Below, in pieces: positions 42,950 through 55,915 of a stretch of DNA of 64,000 nt. The DNA is taken from NCBI RefSeq assembly GCF_028858725.1, contig NC_084776.1, positions 930,001 to 994,000 of the forward strand. The letters are read 5' to 3'. Position 1 is the stretch's first letter; each line of letters begins with the position of its first letter. A program made the translations under genes and the position numbers. The notes below the pieces were generated by a model, which saw nothing but the letters and a program-made list of their open reading frames with translations, had not been told where the DNA came from and did no database searches. The DNA comes from Colius striatus (lineage: Eukaryota > Chordata > Aves > Coliiformes > Coliidae).

Positions 42950-45900
42950 CCCGGGGGGGTGCGGGGCTGTGGGAGGGAGTGGGTCGGAGCGATCGTGCAG
43001 CGGGGGAGAGAGAGGCTGTGTGGAGGGCGCTGCGTGTGCGTGCGGGTGTGTGTGCAGGGGGTGCAGTTGGTGCGGGCTGCGGGGCTCGCAGCGTACAACG
43101 CGGGGGCTGGCGGGGCTGGTGCAGTGCGTGGGTGCCGTTCCCGCGGGTGCAGCCGCCGGAGGGGCCCCGCGGGCTCGCCCGGCTCGGTCGGTGCGGGGAG
43201 CGGTGCCGCCTCCTATCCCCGCCCGGGGCTGCTCCCGGCCAAGCGTCTCCTCGCTCCCGCGGGCGTCCCCGGTGCCCAGCGGAGCAGCCCCGGCGGCGCG
43301 GCCGCGCTGAGGCACCGCAGGGCTCCGGGAGCTCCGCGGCGAGGGCACGGCCGGGCTGTGGGCAGAGCTGCCGGCTGGACGGGCCCGGCGGCGGCGGCGG
43401 CGGCGAGGAGCAGCCAGGGGAGAGCGGGCAGAGCTGTGCCGTGGGCACGGGGAGCAGTCGCCGCTCTCCTTTGCAGTCAGGAGTATTTGGATCCGTCCGT
43501 GCTGGAAATAGCTCGTGGCCGTCAGAACCGCCGCTTTTCTCATCTGGAGCGCTTCAGCCAAGGCCGGGTCCTCGTCAGCGCCGCTCAGCTCCTCCCGGCC
43601 GAGCCCCCGAGCGCGGGCAGCACCGGCCCGGCCCCGCAGCTCCCGGGGCTTTGCTGCCTGTTGGTTTTCTCCTCGTCCTCTGGCCGTGGCGTTGGGTAGG
43701 ACGTGGCTGAGCCGGGGCGAGGCTGGGCCGGCAGACTGCCCGTGCAGACGTGCCCCGGGTTGTGCCACAGGTGAATTCGGTTCAGTTCTCTGCCCACCTG
43801 CACTGCAGCAGCCCCCGTGACCGGGGCATTTACACAGTGCCCAGTTGTCCTGTGCAATATGAAGCAATTCGTTTTGATTAGTGAAGTGGATCAGTAAAAT
43901 ACAAAGGCCGTGGCTCTGCAATAGATGAAGTGCTGTCACTCCACAGTCCCTTCCCCCTTCATCTCCCCTCTGCCGTGGGCTGCCTGAGCCCCCTCTGGGA
44001 GCTGGAGCCCACTGAGCTGCTCACACCAGACCTGCCTCTGTGCCTCTCGTTGTGGTGCCTTTTCTGTTGCAGGTGTTTAGCCCCAAGAGGTTTGTGCTGT
44101 GCTTGCCTTGGCACAGACTCTTTCCTTCTCAAAAGCATCTCAGCTGGCTTTTGGAGACCCCTTTTCCCACCCAGCAGTGCTCTGCAGGGTATGGTTAAAA
44201 CAGCATTTCATGGCCAAAGCCAGAGAGGCTTGGGGTTGGCATCAGGCAGCGCAGAAAGAGGGTGGCAGGGTTGGCACCCTCCCAGTCTCTGCTGTAGCTG
44301 GGTATGACTGTTGCTGCCCAACCCAGGGAAGCCAGGGTGGTGCTGGGACAACAGTGGCCAAGAGATACAGTCACGTGCCAGGGTGCTCAGCACCTCTGCA
44401 GCACCTTTGCTGGGACCCTGCAGTGCTCCTGTTGCTGTCCTCCATCAAACCTGTCCCAGTGCTCATGGGGACTGCAGGGACATATTTGTAGCCCTCCTAA
44501 GGCTTCTGGTTCTCGCTGCTGGTCCAGAGCCCCTGGACCCATGGGCAGCTCATGACCCCACCTCCCATGGGCTTTGCTTCAGGAAATTCTGGGGGCAGAA
44601 ACTGCATTTCCAGTAGGTTCTTCACTTCTGACTTGATTTTCTCAGTCACTTTTCCTCCTGTTTGCTCTGTGCTGGATGGCAGTGCAGTCAGCAGGAACAG
44701 AGCAGAGGGGACTCAAGGAGGGGGACAGGCAGGCTGTATTTTACTGGGCAGACCAGTCTCCCTTCTGTGCTGGTTTGGTTTTGGGGTTGGTTGTGTTTTG
44801 GGCTTGGGCTCGGTTTGTGGGGTTGTCAGAGCAGGGATGCAATGGCAAAGGCTGAGCAGACTGCAGGGCTAATTCTTCTGCCACAGGCAGGGACGCAAAC
44901 CAGAAATAATGTTGCTGCAGGTAATGCAGTTCCACCAGTGCAGAACTGGGCTGAGAGGCAGCTCTGTCCCTACCCACTTGTCTTAACGTCTGCACGGTAT
45001 TGACAGAGCTCTTCATGTCACTGAACCTGCTTAACTAGGAGTCTTTTGTCATCCACAGTACCTTGTGCTGAGATGAGACCAAGGTGGCAGGTGCAATAAA
45101 ATAAAGGCTGTGATGCTGTGGTGATGGAAACAACATAAATACCTGGAGAGGGAAAAGCAGCCGAGCTGCAGGACGCTGGATAAGCACAATAACCCCGTGT
45201 GCTAACGCCAGGGAAGGACTAGGAAATATGATCAAGATTTCAGCTTTCCCAGAATCACTGAATCATGCAGGAGGATTCGTTATTGCTTTGGTAGATTTAG
45301 GAGCTGGATGGGTATAATGGAATAATGGAGCCCCTATTATTTTTAACTCTTCTCTCCCCTCTCCTGAAGTGCTGCCTCTATCTAGCTCATTTATCTCTCC
45401 AAAAAGAGCTGAGCACAGCTATCAAGGACCCTTGGAGATGATTTAGCTCTGAACAGGAGCCAGGAGGCACATTTGTCTTTGTGATGGATGAGTACCACGC
45501 TGGAGAGCCCAGGGTGCTCCCTCCAGGGACCAGGCACCCTGGCTCCCAGTGCCCTCTGCCCAGGACGGAGGGGAGGGACGTTGTGTTGGATGTGTTCAGC
45601 ACTGACCCTCCCTGTGAGGGCAGCACAGTTACAGATGCCTGAAGGACGTTTGGGGGTTTTTTTTGAGTGGACAAATCTCTCTAATCCCAGGAGGTGTAGC
45701 CCTAGGGAGCAGGCAGTGGAAGCTTTCTCCTGTTTGTGCAGCCCTCTCTACATAAAACATCTCCTGTGGGGTAATGCTGATTCTGCAGTTAAGTCTCCTC
45801 TGCAGAGTGGGAACAGTATGATCCATTATGGGATGGAGACAGCTTTGCAATGGGAAATAGTAATGGGAGGGCAAGAAACCCATCTCCTTTAGTTTGTGCA

Positions 45901-47404
45901 TGTGTGTGGCACACAGCTGAGCTGCTGCCTGAGCTCGTGTTGTCCCTGAGCTCCCCAGAGGGACTGTCCACTCCAGCCCCTGCCCGCACTGCCCCGGCCC
46001 CAGCGGGCTTCAAGCAGGACGTGGCAGTGGCTCTGACAATGTTGTGTTGGTTTATTGAAATGTAAGGGTTTGTTCTCAGGGAGTTTACAGCAAGGGCAAG
46101 GTCTCTGGTGACACTGCTCACACATGGAGGGAGCAGGATTCTTTCCCTTTGCCTTGTGCAGCCAGACGAGCCCCATGGCCCCCACACGTGTCCCAGAGCT
46201 GCTCCGTGGCTGTTTGCAGAATGTTGTGTGTGCAAAATGGGCTTTTTTTGCCTTCTAAAATCTACAGCTGTCATTAGAACAGCTTGAGCCTGGTGTGCAG
46301 CTCGTACAGATCCAGTGTGTGTGAGGTGGAGTGTTCCCTTCTGTCACAGACAAACACTTTGGACTGGAGTTCGGAAATTTGCTGCATTTTGCTGCAGTCT
46401 TTCTTTGCAGATCTCTCCCTCTGTTTCTCTCCCTCTCTCTCACACACACATTCATTCTCTCCATTTTTTTCCTTCCTCTTCTTTCATTGTTCCCACCTCA
46501 AGTCGGTTTCCTCTCAATTGCCTGACATTTCCATGCAGTGAGAATGAGGAGTGTGTTCTTTGTACCAGTAGGTCTCAGTGATGCTACAGGGACAGAGTTC
46601 CTTTCATTACAAATAATTAATTTAGCTATATATTGCATAACATCCTAAAAAGCTTTCTAGGGCACTCTCATGCTGCTGGATGCACAGTTCCTATCAATAT
46701 TACATTACATTTGGGTACAACAGTTATGAAGTTTCATTAAAAATTTAATTTGTGGTTTAAAACTGCAGCATTCCCTTAAAAGTGCAGCAGAGAAACCACT
46801 TTGGCTGCTTGAGGGCTGATCTTGCATTAGCCAAAGTTGCAGGGAGAGCTGCAGAAGGGGCTCAGCGGGTTGGGGATGCTCCCTGCCCAGGAATCCCACG
46901 GGCTGGGCCCGCAGCGGGCGCAGCTCGGGCTGGCGGGTGGCTCTGCGCTGCCTGGCGGGCTCCTGCCAGCACAGGGGTGCTTGTCCTGAGCCTAGGGTGA
47001 AGCATCAGCCCCTGTCTCTGGGGAGCAGCCACATCTGGGCACAGAAACAGCCTCACCCCCCCTCTCACTGCACCCACTGGGGCTGGTTTGTGCCCAGGGC
47101 TGTGAGACAGGAGCTGCTTGTGCAGGCTCCTGGGGATTCAGCTGGGAGTCCCCCAGGACAGGATGCTGATGCCTGTGTGGAGATCAGACATCCTTCTGCA
47201 CTCTCTCATGCCAAGTAAACCTCTCCTCACTGTCAGGGAAGCTGTCCTGCAGCAGCAGGAGGAGGAATAGGGCCTGGTGCCACTCTGTGTTGATGAAGTT
47301 TTGTCGTGAGGCTCCAGCAGCAGATTTGAATGGAGGCAGGTTCAAAACGTCCCACATCTGCCTCTCACTTCCAGACTGAGTTGTAATTTTCACCCCTGTC
47401 TGCT

Positions 47405-47441
<37 letters not shown>

Positions 47442-48059
47442 TCACTTCCTATAAGAACCAACAGCTTTTCCTTCCAGACCACCCCTCAAGTCTGAGCTCC
47501 GTGGGGGGACGTGGAGCTCCCTGTGCTGCAGCCACAGCCCGTCACAGCCTGGCCTCTCACGCTGGGACACGGGGGATCCTCAGGTGACAACCCACAGGTG
47601 ACAACCTGTGACTGCATTTATTAGAAAACCCACACTTGCCATTTTTCCCCCTGTCCAGCAGAGGAGGGGAAATTCGTAGCTGGAGGGGGGTGTTTCAGAA
47701 GTCAGCACCGTCCTGCTGTTGGCTGCAAGTCTGCGTGAAAGATCCCTTCCCCTCCCCCCAGGGAGGAGGATAATGGGGAGTGGGTTCCCAAATCCCTTAA
47801 GCTGCTTTGACAGCTTCAATATTTATCTGTAATCCCGCCAGTGCTTCTGAATAGAAACAGCCCTGTGTCCCTGTTGCTCTGGGGCTTCTTCCCACCTTGC
47901 AGTGTTCCCTTTTCACAGGAGGAAAGGCAGGGGGGATGAGAAGGGAACATCAAAAGCCAGAGACACTGGTGGTGCCCTAGATTTTTCCCTGATTATTTAT
48001 TATTTTGCAGTCTCTTGCTCTCCTCCTCCCACGCTCTCTGCTCTGTCACGTTAATGTGC
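42950..48059. other. Region upstream of NPTX1: CpG-rich to about 43850, then intergenic
   Basis: CpG-rich DNA continues to about 43850, probably the outer part of the NPTX1 CpG island. The rest shows no coding exon. An AT-rich block at 46600-46760 and a CA microsatellite at 47403-47443 stand out. Confidence 0.5.
47403..47443. repeat. CA microsatellite
   Basis: Two CA runs are separated by a short TATA interruption, about 40 bp in all. Confidence 0.9.
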
Positions 48060-48922
48060 TGTGGTGGGCTGACCCTGGCTGGGCACTGGTGCCCACCAAA
48101 GCTGCTCCATCACTCCCCTGCTCAGCTGGGCAGGGAGAGGAAAGATAACAAAGGCTCCTGGGTTAAGGACAGGCAGACCCCTCAGCAATTACTATCACAG
48201 ATGAAATGGACTTGGCTTGGGGAAAATAGTTTAACTCATTGTCAATCAAATGAGAGCAGAATCATGAGAAACAAACCCAAATCTTCAAAACCTTTACCTC
48301 CCCCCCACCATGACCTGGCCCAGTGTGGGTCCCTTCCACAGGCTGCAGCCCTTCAGGAACAGACCACGCTGAGGTGGGATCCTCACACGGGGTCAGTGTC
48401 CTGCCAGCAAACCTGCTCCCTCGTGGGCTCCCTGTCCATGGGGACACAGGTCCTGCCAGGGGCTGCTCCAGCACAGGCTTCCCACAGGGTCACAGCTTCC
48501 TTGGGGCATTCATCTGCTACAGTGTGGGGTCCTCCTTGGGCTGCAGGAGGATCTCTGCTCCCCTGTGGCTGCAGGGGCAGGACCTGCCTCACCATGGGCT
48601 GCACTGTGGACTGCAGGGGAACCTCTGCTCCAGTGCCTGGAGCATCTCCTCCCCATTCACATCTCCAGAGTTGTTGCTCTCACATACTCTCACTCCTCTC
48701 TCCTGGCATCTGCTGTGCAGGATTTTCCCCCCAACGTCTTGTATGTTACCCCTGAGGTGTTACCACCGTGGCTGATGGGCTCAGCCTTGGCCAGCAGCGG
48801 CTGCCTTTGGGAGCCACCTGCATTGGCTCTGTCAGACACAGGGGAAGCCTCAGGCAGCTTCTCACAGAAGCCACCCCTACAGCTCCTCTGCTCCCCAAAC
48901 CCTGCCATGCAAACCCACCACA
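48060..48922 (-). mobile_element. Solo LTR of an avian endogenous retrovirus, 863 bp
   Basis: The element is bounded by a perfect 9-bp terminal inverted repeat, TGTGGTGGG at 48060-48068 and CCCACCACA at 48914-48922. It has the TG...CA ends of an LTR. The flanks TGTGC (48055-48059) and TGTGT (48923-48927) look like a 5-bp target duplication with one change. The internal sequence resembles a dispersed avian LTR that I recall from bird genomes. Orientation is tentative, from where its remembered promoter and polyA parts lie. No gag, pol or env is next to it, so it looks like a recombined single LTR. A 246-codon open frame inside is incidental. Confidence 0.8.
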
Positions 48923-51900
48923 TGTGTGTGGAGGCTGGGCTCGCCTCCATGCCCAGCTGGGGGATGGAGGTCAAGGGAGGCTGGATGGGCAGCAGGACAA
49001 GCCTGAGGGAGTCACAGGGCACACAAGGCAGACACAGGGGCAGTCTGGCCTGGGCAGGCACGGTGCCAGCCAGGGGTGAGGGAGCTGGGGGCTCTGCCTT
49101 GGCACCTACTCCCAAACAGGGCAAAGCTGGAGCAGACAGTGAGGTCTCAGAGAGGCAGAGCCCCTGGAAGGAGGAATGCTCTGGCCCTTCATGGTGGGTG
49201 ACAGATCTGATTATCTGTGCCAGGATCAATTTGTGCTCGTGCTCCTGATGAAGTTAAACCACAGCAAGGTTTTAAAGACAGGAGAGAGAAAAATGCTGTA
49301 ATGCAGTAGGAATTCATGGCATTTCCCTGCTGTGAGGACTGACCCTTACCTAAAGGGCAGCTTTTAGTGGGGGAAAGGGGCTCTTACGTCAAAGGTTGTT
49401 TGCTGGCAAGGATGCCATTAGGGCTGGATGTGTTATTGATTCCTTTTCAAGATTTGAGGCTTAAGAAGCTGCAGATAGTAACTGTAACTGGAATGACACA
49501 GAAGCTGCTTCCAGGCAGTAAGTGAAGCTGGAGACATTTTGGCTGGTGTGTGGAGCTGGCACTTCTTGAGTGGAAGATGCAGGGAATGGCAGGAGCCCAG
49601 CACAGCTCCAGCCCAGCTGGGCCAAAACCCAGGCTGCATGGCAGTGGGAGCCCCAAACACCCTGGCTTTTAGAGGGGAAAGGTGGCAAAGCTCTGGGCTC
49701 CTCCAAGCCTGGAGCAGTTCACACATCTTTGCTATGTGTCAGTGTTCAGCAGTGTCAGGACTGCAGTGCCACCCCAGCTGAGGCTGCCGGCGCTGCGCTG
49801 CCTGGCTCAGGCACGGCCGTGGCAGCCTCTGCTCCATGGGGCTCGTGGCCTTGCACTGCTGCTTCCTTCTGCATGGGAAGTGCCAAGGAAAGGGAAGAAT
49901 GCATCCCAAGTGTGCTGCACTGCTTCCAAGCACAGAAACTCGTGCTTGGTCTGCAGGACCAGAGAAGCATGCTGGTTCCATGAGTAACTGCATCTCCCCA
50001 GTGTAGGAAGAGATTTTGGGTTTCCTCCATCTAAAGCACTGTGTGGGCCAGTCCAGGCTGGATTTGCCTTTCAGGGTTTACTTTGGTCTCTTGGTTGTTG
50101 CTTCTTTCATTGAATGTTATAAACCCAAAGCTCAGCAGCTGTGGCTCTGAAGCAACCTCTGCATCTCTGCACCGGGCGTTTCCAGACGCTGCTCTGGGAA
50201 ACAACTTTCACGTTCCCAAGCCCCAACTGAAGGCAGCATGAGAATGTCCTGAACATGCTCCTTATGAGCCAGGCCAGCCCTGCTTAAAGGGAATGTCAGG
50301 TCCTGCCTGGCCTCTGTGGGAGGGTGTCCTTGGGAAGGTGACCACAAAGAGATAGGGGCAGAAAAGGGGGCGTTTGGTCAGAATGCTCGTGACAGACGTG
50401 GCAGGAGCCAGCAGAGTTCAGTGGCTCCTGCTTCCAGTGTGTTCAGGTGGTTTTGTCACTGAGTCAGAGCTGATACTCATCTGTAACAGCTACAGAGTGT
50501 TTCAGGAAACCTTTCTGCTCCTAGCAGTGAGAAAACCAGCAAACGTGCTGAGGTGGCATCTATCATGTGTTTTTAAACACACACGGCCTGATACCCTGGC
50601 AAATTACCCAGATTCCGAAGCGACAAAGGGAGATGATGATAACAAATGAGCCTACATTTATGTAAGGCTGCTCATTGAGATGGATAGCAGGCTGGTTTGA
50701 GAACTCCAGGAGCTGCTCCTACAGACCATCCCCGATCGTATTGAGCGCAGCCCCAGCCAGGCTGCATGAGAAGAAACGTCTCCATTACACAGCCAGTTTT
50801 TGTCAGTCCTTGGAGTGGCCATTTGAGCCTCCCCTGTGCAAGCAGGGCCACGGAAATCTTTACATCTGTCAGTGAGCTAAACCACCTTTGGGGTGAAATG
50901 CAGCCGTTGCCTCACAGCCTAAATTATCTCTGACTCGACTGCCTGGTATCCAGCCATGTCAAATACACTGATTAACTAAACCCCTCAGCTACTGATCCAT
51001 CAAGCAGCTCGCCCTTTTGTAGTTCAGTGGTGGCAAAGAGTAAAGATACAATGCCCAAAGAAATCCTCTGCTTCTCACTGCTGTGTCCCCCCTTCTCTCT
51101 CCTTGGTGAAAAATCTCCCCTGATGCCAAAGCATTTCTCCTGTGACAAGGGCAAGCAGAGATTTTTGACCTGGTATTTATCCTGGCCTTTTCCACACACA
51201 AAGAGAAGAAGAATCCCTGTTGTATTCCCAATGGAGTGCTCCTGACTAAGAGCTCTGCACCCGTGCTCTGTCTGAGGCAGTCTGAGCGTGCCCACAGCGG
51301 CACGTCGCTGCATCGGCATCGGGCTGGGGGCTCTGAGGAACCCCTGCCAAGGGAAGGGCTCTGGCCACCATCCTCAGCCCTCTCCAAGTCTCATCTGTGT
51401 TCCTTGGAGTGAAGTGGCTGCTGGTTTCCTCCCTGTGAGCACTGAGATGCTCAAATGAAGGGTGAAGGGTTTTCAGAGGGACACTTGTGGCGTGGCCCTG
51501 CGGGGAGCTGGGGGTGCTGTGTCTGTGTGGGGGTGTGTTCCTCTCTCAGGAAGCAAAAGAAGTTGGAATAAGGCTCAGAATCTGGATGGTAGTTTGCTCT
51601 GCTTCAGGTCTGAGCCATCACCTTCTGTCCCCAGCCTTCTCACACCAGTTCTTGCCTGAGCAGGGCAAAGCCTCAGCCGTTCTGTTCCTGCTGGGCCCCG
51701 TGCTGCGGGTGAGCTGCTGGGAGCGTGGCAGATGCTGCAGCAGTTCCTCACGGGGTGGTGTTGTGTACCCGAGTGCCTTTGGCAGCCAGTGCTCTGTTAG
51801 ACCCGATCTGACAGGTTTAATGCTCCAAGTGCTGCTTCCCAGCAGCGCCTGAGCCGGCGGTTCCCGCCCGGCTGTCTCCGAAGGGCAGAGCGTGGCAGTG

Positions 51901-54900
51901 CTGGGAACAGGCTCGGCCCTTCTCTCTCCTGCAGAGGGAGGGCACTGGGATTCTTCCCTGAGACAAAGAGTCAATGTTATGAATCATTTTTAAACGTGTG
52001 TTGGCCGTGGCACACAGCATCAAGCGCCCCCTGCTCACAGCCCCCCATGGCTGCCTCCCCATGGCTGCCTCCCCCGATCCCCATCGAGCCTTCGGTTGTG
52101 TCTCCTGCAGGAGATGAGTGTGGAAGCTGATGTGCTGCACATGCATAAATCATGGAACTGAGATCATGCTTGGTTAAAAATAGATATTCTTCCTAATAAA
52201 TATTGTATTTACTGTCTTTAGGATGTAAAGCTTCCTCGACCAAGGTGTTAAAACAAACCTTGTTATCCCCTAAATGCCTCAGCTGCGGTCACGGCTCTAC
52301 AAACAGCACTTGGCTGAGAGGCTGAGGATGGAGCAGGTACATGTTCCCACACGTGCACACACAGACACCTGCTCTTACAGCCTGAGGAAAGGCAGCCCTT
52401 TGGCTAAGGGCACAGGCCTTTGTGTCTGGCTTTGACTCATTTGGTAACCTGTGAATTTGACTAATGAGAATCAAAGATAAAATCTCTTTTGATATTTATG
52501 AATAACTTTCTCTCCATATCTGCCTTCCTTCCTGCCCAAGAGTGGAATTAGAATTAGCTGGCTGAATGAGGCAAAACAAAGGACACTGACAGAGACCGAG
52601 ATAGGGGAATGTTTCATTAAAAAGAGTGGCAGGTGGGAGAATTTGTCCAAGTGTGTTGCTGGAAGATAATCCCTCTGCAGCCCGACCTGTGGGACATTGC
52701 TTAGTGTGCCTTACCTGACATGGTGTCTCCACTCCCTGGATTCCCCAGGAGGAAGGGCTTTACAGTACCACCTTCGTGGAGAGCAGATCTGTCAGAGGAG
52801 CTGTGCTGCTGGGCTCTGCTGACTGACCTGACTAGACCTTCATCAACTGCAGCAGAAGCCCAGATGTCTTGCTCAGACACAGGCACCTGCCTGGCTACTG
52901 CCTGGAACCACACAACACATGCAGCGGTCTGGCAAACGCGGTCTGGGTGAAACTGGAGCAGTTGGGACGTTTGGTGTGAGTGACCAAGGGCCCACTGTCA
53001 CCCTGGAAGGAGAAGGGTGTTCCAGAGTTCCCTCTGGAGCTGGGAGCAGCCTTGGTAACTTCCACTGCTGACTTGGATGAGAGAGCAGGAGGCGTGCTTC
53101 TGGAGTTCAGCCTAAGGCTGAGCGTGGCTGGAGCTCGTCAGGGGAAGGGGCTGGAGTTAAGAACACTTTGGACACACTGGAGACATCTAAAAGATTTAGT
53201 TTCACTTCAGTAGGGAGTAATAAGCTGTTTGCTCTGCCTGCTGAAGTCAGGAATGAAGTGGCTGCTTTAATGTTAAGATGGAAATTAGCTGTCAAGGGTA
53301 CATTGCCTGGAGAAGTGATGTCGTCTCCATCACTGGAGGTCTTCAGAGCCCGTGGTACTGCAGAAAGATGCACTAAACGTCATAAATAAATAAATCAGAG
53401 CATTAAGCAAGCCCACACAAGCCCAGCAGCAGAAGCACATGTGCAGCCTGGAGGCTGTGCTCTAGTGGCATGGGGCCATTCAATTTTTTCTGCCAGGAAA
53501 GAAACCAAGAGCTGACACTGGACTCTGGAGCAAATGGAGAGAAGCCCAGGGAATGGCATCACCTCTAACAAATGATGTTTACAGAGAGATAATGAAAGAT
53601 TATTTCTATCTCCTTTTAGTTCTTGCCCTGTAGAGACTGACATAAGGTGAGTTGCTTTGTTTGCACATGACCAGAGCCCACAGCTGCCACCCCGAACACT
53701 CATTACCAGAAGCAGATGCCACTGGGTCCAGGGTCTCTTCCAGCCGAAACGATTCTGTGATGATTCTGTGTTCCCACGAGTGAGGCAGCTGTGTGCTCTC
53801 TGGCAGCTGTGTCCTTCAGAGGTATTTCCCCTGGCAGCTCCTGAGGCCTCACAGCAGCCTGTCGTGGCGGGGCAGGCGCCAGCTGGGCACACGCTGCCCA
53901 CAGCTGCCCAGAGCTGGGATTAGGGTCCTGTGCTGCCCATCTGTGCCCCTGCCACGCTGGATCAGCAGCTCCCGTGTCCCAGGTGGTGTGTGGGGATTGC
54001 TGCTGCTGCTGCTGGTGCAGGGAACTCATTAAAGGCTAGCAGAAACATGACTATAAGTGCTTTCCATGTCAGGGCAATTCATTTCAATAACAATCATGTA
54101 GTTATCAGCACAAAGCACCTGTAAAGCAATGAATCGGCTCAGTCAGTAAATCCAAGGAGCAAAAGCCACCCCAGAGCCTCCCAGACACGTTATTTTCCAT
54201 CTGTGGTAGAGAATGGTCTTTGGGTTTAAAATGTCCCATGGATGTAAACACACTGAAAATACGAATGAAAAGGAATATGAACCTTGAGTCAAGTGTGTAA
54301 GAAATGCTTTGGTTTCAGTTTGAAATGGTTTTTACACGTGTGAGGTGTCACAAATAGGACCTTGATTACTGCTAAGAGCAAACACCCTGAGGAACTTCAT
54401 CGGGGCAGTACTTGATATGCATCAACCTGCAGTGTATTTGCTGAATTCCTGAAATCACACCTTTGCTGTTCCTCCTAGACAGAGTGAACACAAATCAGAT
54501 GGAATTCCCCTGGAGCCTGTTGCCTGGTTTCACCACTCCCCTGTGTGTTTGCCCCAGTGCAGATGACCACACAGCTGAAGGGAAGGTGCAAGCCTGGTAG
54601 CTGTGCCGTGTCAGGCTGTGTTTGGGGAAGCCAGGACACACCAGTGCAATGCTCCTGCTGCTCAGAGCCAGGAGCTTAACGGCACAGATTTATTTTTATC
54701 TCTGAGATGAAGATCATCAGAACTGTAACTGCAGGGCAGGGAGCTGGGCAGGCTCAGCGTGCCGTGCATCAGCCTTGTGCTGCGTTACGGACGGACACAC
54801 AAGGCACGTGGATTAATTGTGTTGGTGCATTTTTAGGCAGCCCAAAAGTAATGAATGGGGGGTTTTTGTGTGTTCAAATTTTAGGCAGCCAAAAGGTGCC

Positions 54901-54945
54901 CAATGAGCTTGTTCCTACAGCTTTGCATGGGCAAAAAACCCCTGG
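48923..54945. other. Intergenic region upstream of RPTOR
   Basis: I see no coding exon. Notable items are a short CR1 3' tail at 53728-53770 and AT-rich segments at 52140-52230 and 52430-52520. Open frames are short and unrelated to known protein. Confidence 0.55.
53728..53770 (+). mobile_element. CR1 LINE 3' tail fragment
   Basis: GGGTCTCTTCCAGCC followed by GATTCTGTGATGATTCTGTG matches the 3' terminus of avian CR1, with its characteristic octamer tail. Only about 43 bp remain. Confidence 0.6.
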
Positions 54946-55455
54946 AGCAAACAGGGGCATCACATCCCAGAGCTGCCTGTGGGGGTCAAACATGGGCATC
55001 ACATCCCACAGCTGCCAGTGGAGGTCAAACATGGGCATCACATCCCAGAGCTGCCTATGGGGATGAAACATGGGCATCACATCCCAGAGCTGCCAGTGGG
55101 GGTCAAACATGGGCATCACATCCCACAGCTGCCAGTGGAGGTCAAACATGGGCATCACATCCCACAGCTGCCAGTGGAGGTCAAACATGGGCATCACATC
55201 CCAGAGCTGCCTATGGGGATGAAACATGGGCATCACATCCCACAGCTGCCAGTGGAGGTCAAACATGGGCATCACATCCCAGAGCTGCCTATGGGGATGA
55301 AACATGGGCATCACATCCCAGAGCTGCCAGTGGGGGTCAAACATGGGCATCACATCCCACAGCTGCCTGTGGGGGTCAAACACGGGCATCACATCCCAGA
55401 GCTGCCAGTGGAGGTCAAACACGGGCATCACATCCCAGAGCTGCCACTGGAGGTG
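54946..55455. repeat. 39-bp minisatellite, 13 in-register copies, at the RPTOR promoter
   Basis: The core GGGCATCACATCCCA recurs exactly every 39 bp from 54955 to 55423, 13 times without an indel. The variable part has a few forms: CCAGTGGAGGTCAAAC, CCAGTGGGGGTCAAAC, CCTGTGGGGGTCAAAC and CCTATGGGGATGAAAC. Because 39 is a multiple of three, several frames stay open on both strands. It ends about 290 bp before the likely RPTOR start region. Confidence 0.97.
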
Positions 55456-55746
55456 CCCACGGCGGCCACGCAGCTGTGAGGCGGCGGCGCGGGCGTCCTG
55501 CTGCCGTCTCGGTGCCCGTGCCGTGCGCTCGCAGGGACAGAGCCGCTGCCGCCGCCGCCGTGGCCCTTCGGGCGCTCTGGGCCCGGGACCCCGCGGGAGC
55601 CCTTTGCGCTGCGGTGCCGTCCCGCGGCGCTCGGCCCCGCCGCTCCCGGGGGGCTCCGGGCGGGCCCCGGGACCGCGCCGCGCCGTAACCGCGGCAACCG
55701 CACCGCGAGCGCGGCGGCGCGGTTTGTCCCACGCGGCGGCCCGTAG

Positions 55747-55762
55747 CGCGGTGCATTGTGGG
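55747..55762 (-). promoter_or_regulatory. ZNF143/STAF-type site
   Basis: The minus strand reads CCCACAATGCACCGCG, which fits all 16 core positions of the STAF consensus CCCRNMATSCMYYRCR. Such sites are typical of housekeeping CpG promoters. Confidence 0.55.
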
Positions 55763-55768
55763 CCGGGG

Positions 55769-55777
55769 AAGATGGCC
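55769..55777 (+). promoter_or_regulatory. YY1-like / TISU-like element AAGATGGCC
   Basis: The stretch GAAGATGGCCGC differs by one base from the TISU consensus SAASATGGCGGC, which works both as a YY1 site and as an initiator for short leaders. Its ATG opens upstream ORF 1. Confidence 0.5.
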
Positions 55778-55798
55778 GCCCCCTTGGCGCGCTGCTGA
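55772..55798 (+). promoter_or_regulatory. RPTOR upstream ORF 1 (8 codons)
   Basis: ATG at 55772 in good context (A at -3, G at +4) opens eight codons and stops at TGA 55796. It matters only if transcription starts upstream of it. Confidence 0.5.
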
Positions 55799-55915
55799 GG
55801 CGAGTGGCGCTGCCCGGCGCCCGTTCCCGTCCGCTGCCGCCTCCCGCCCGCGCCCGGCCCGCAGCTCGCCCGTCGCCCGTCGGCCCGCCGGTGTGCGAGG
55901 CAGCTGGCAGCCGCC

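Noticed and set aside
42259-43939. Long minus-strand open frames (279, 378 and 595 codons) rich in His-Thr, and + strand Cys-Val-Arg frames, through the GT repeat
   Set aside because: They arise from the low-complexity GT/CA repeat, which has no stops in several frames. Only the NPTX1 part of one frame is real.
45250-45270. AGAATCACTGAATCATG, like the reversed CR1 tail
   Set aside because: The sequence does not continue into recognisable CR1.
48015-48755. 246-codon + strand open frame
   Set aside because: It lies mostly inside the solo LTR, probably antisense, and does not resemble a retroviral protein.
54946-55455. CRISPR-like array with regular spacing
   Set aside because: The whole 39-bp unit repeats, with no unique spacers, and the host is a vertebrate.
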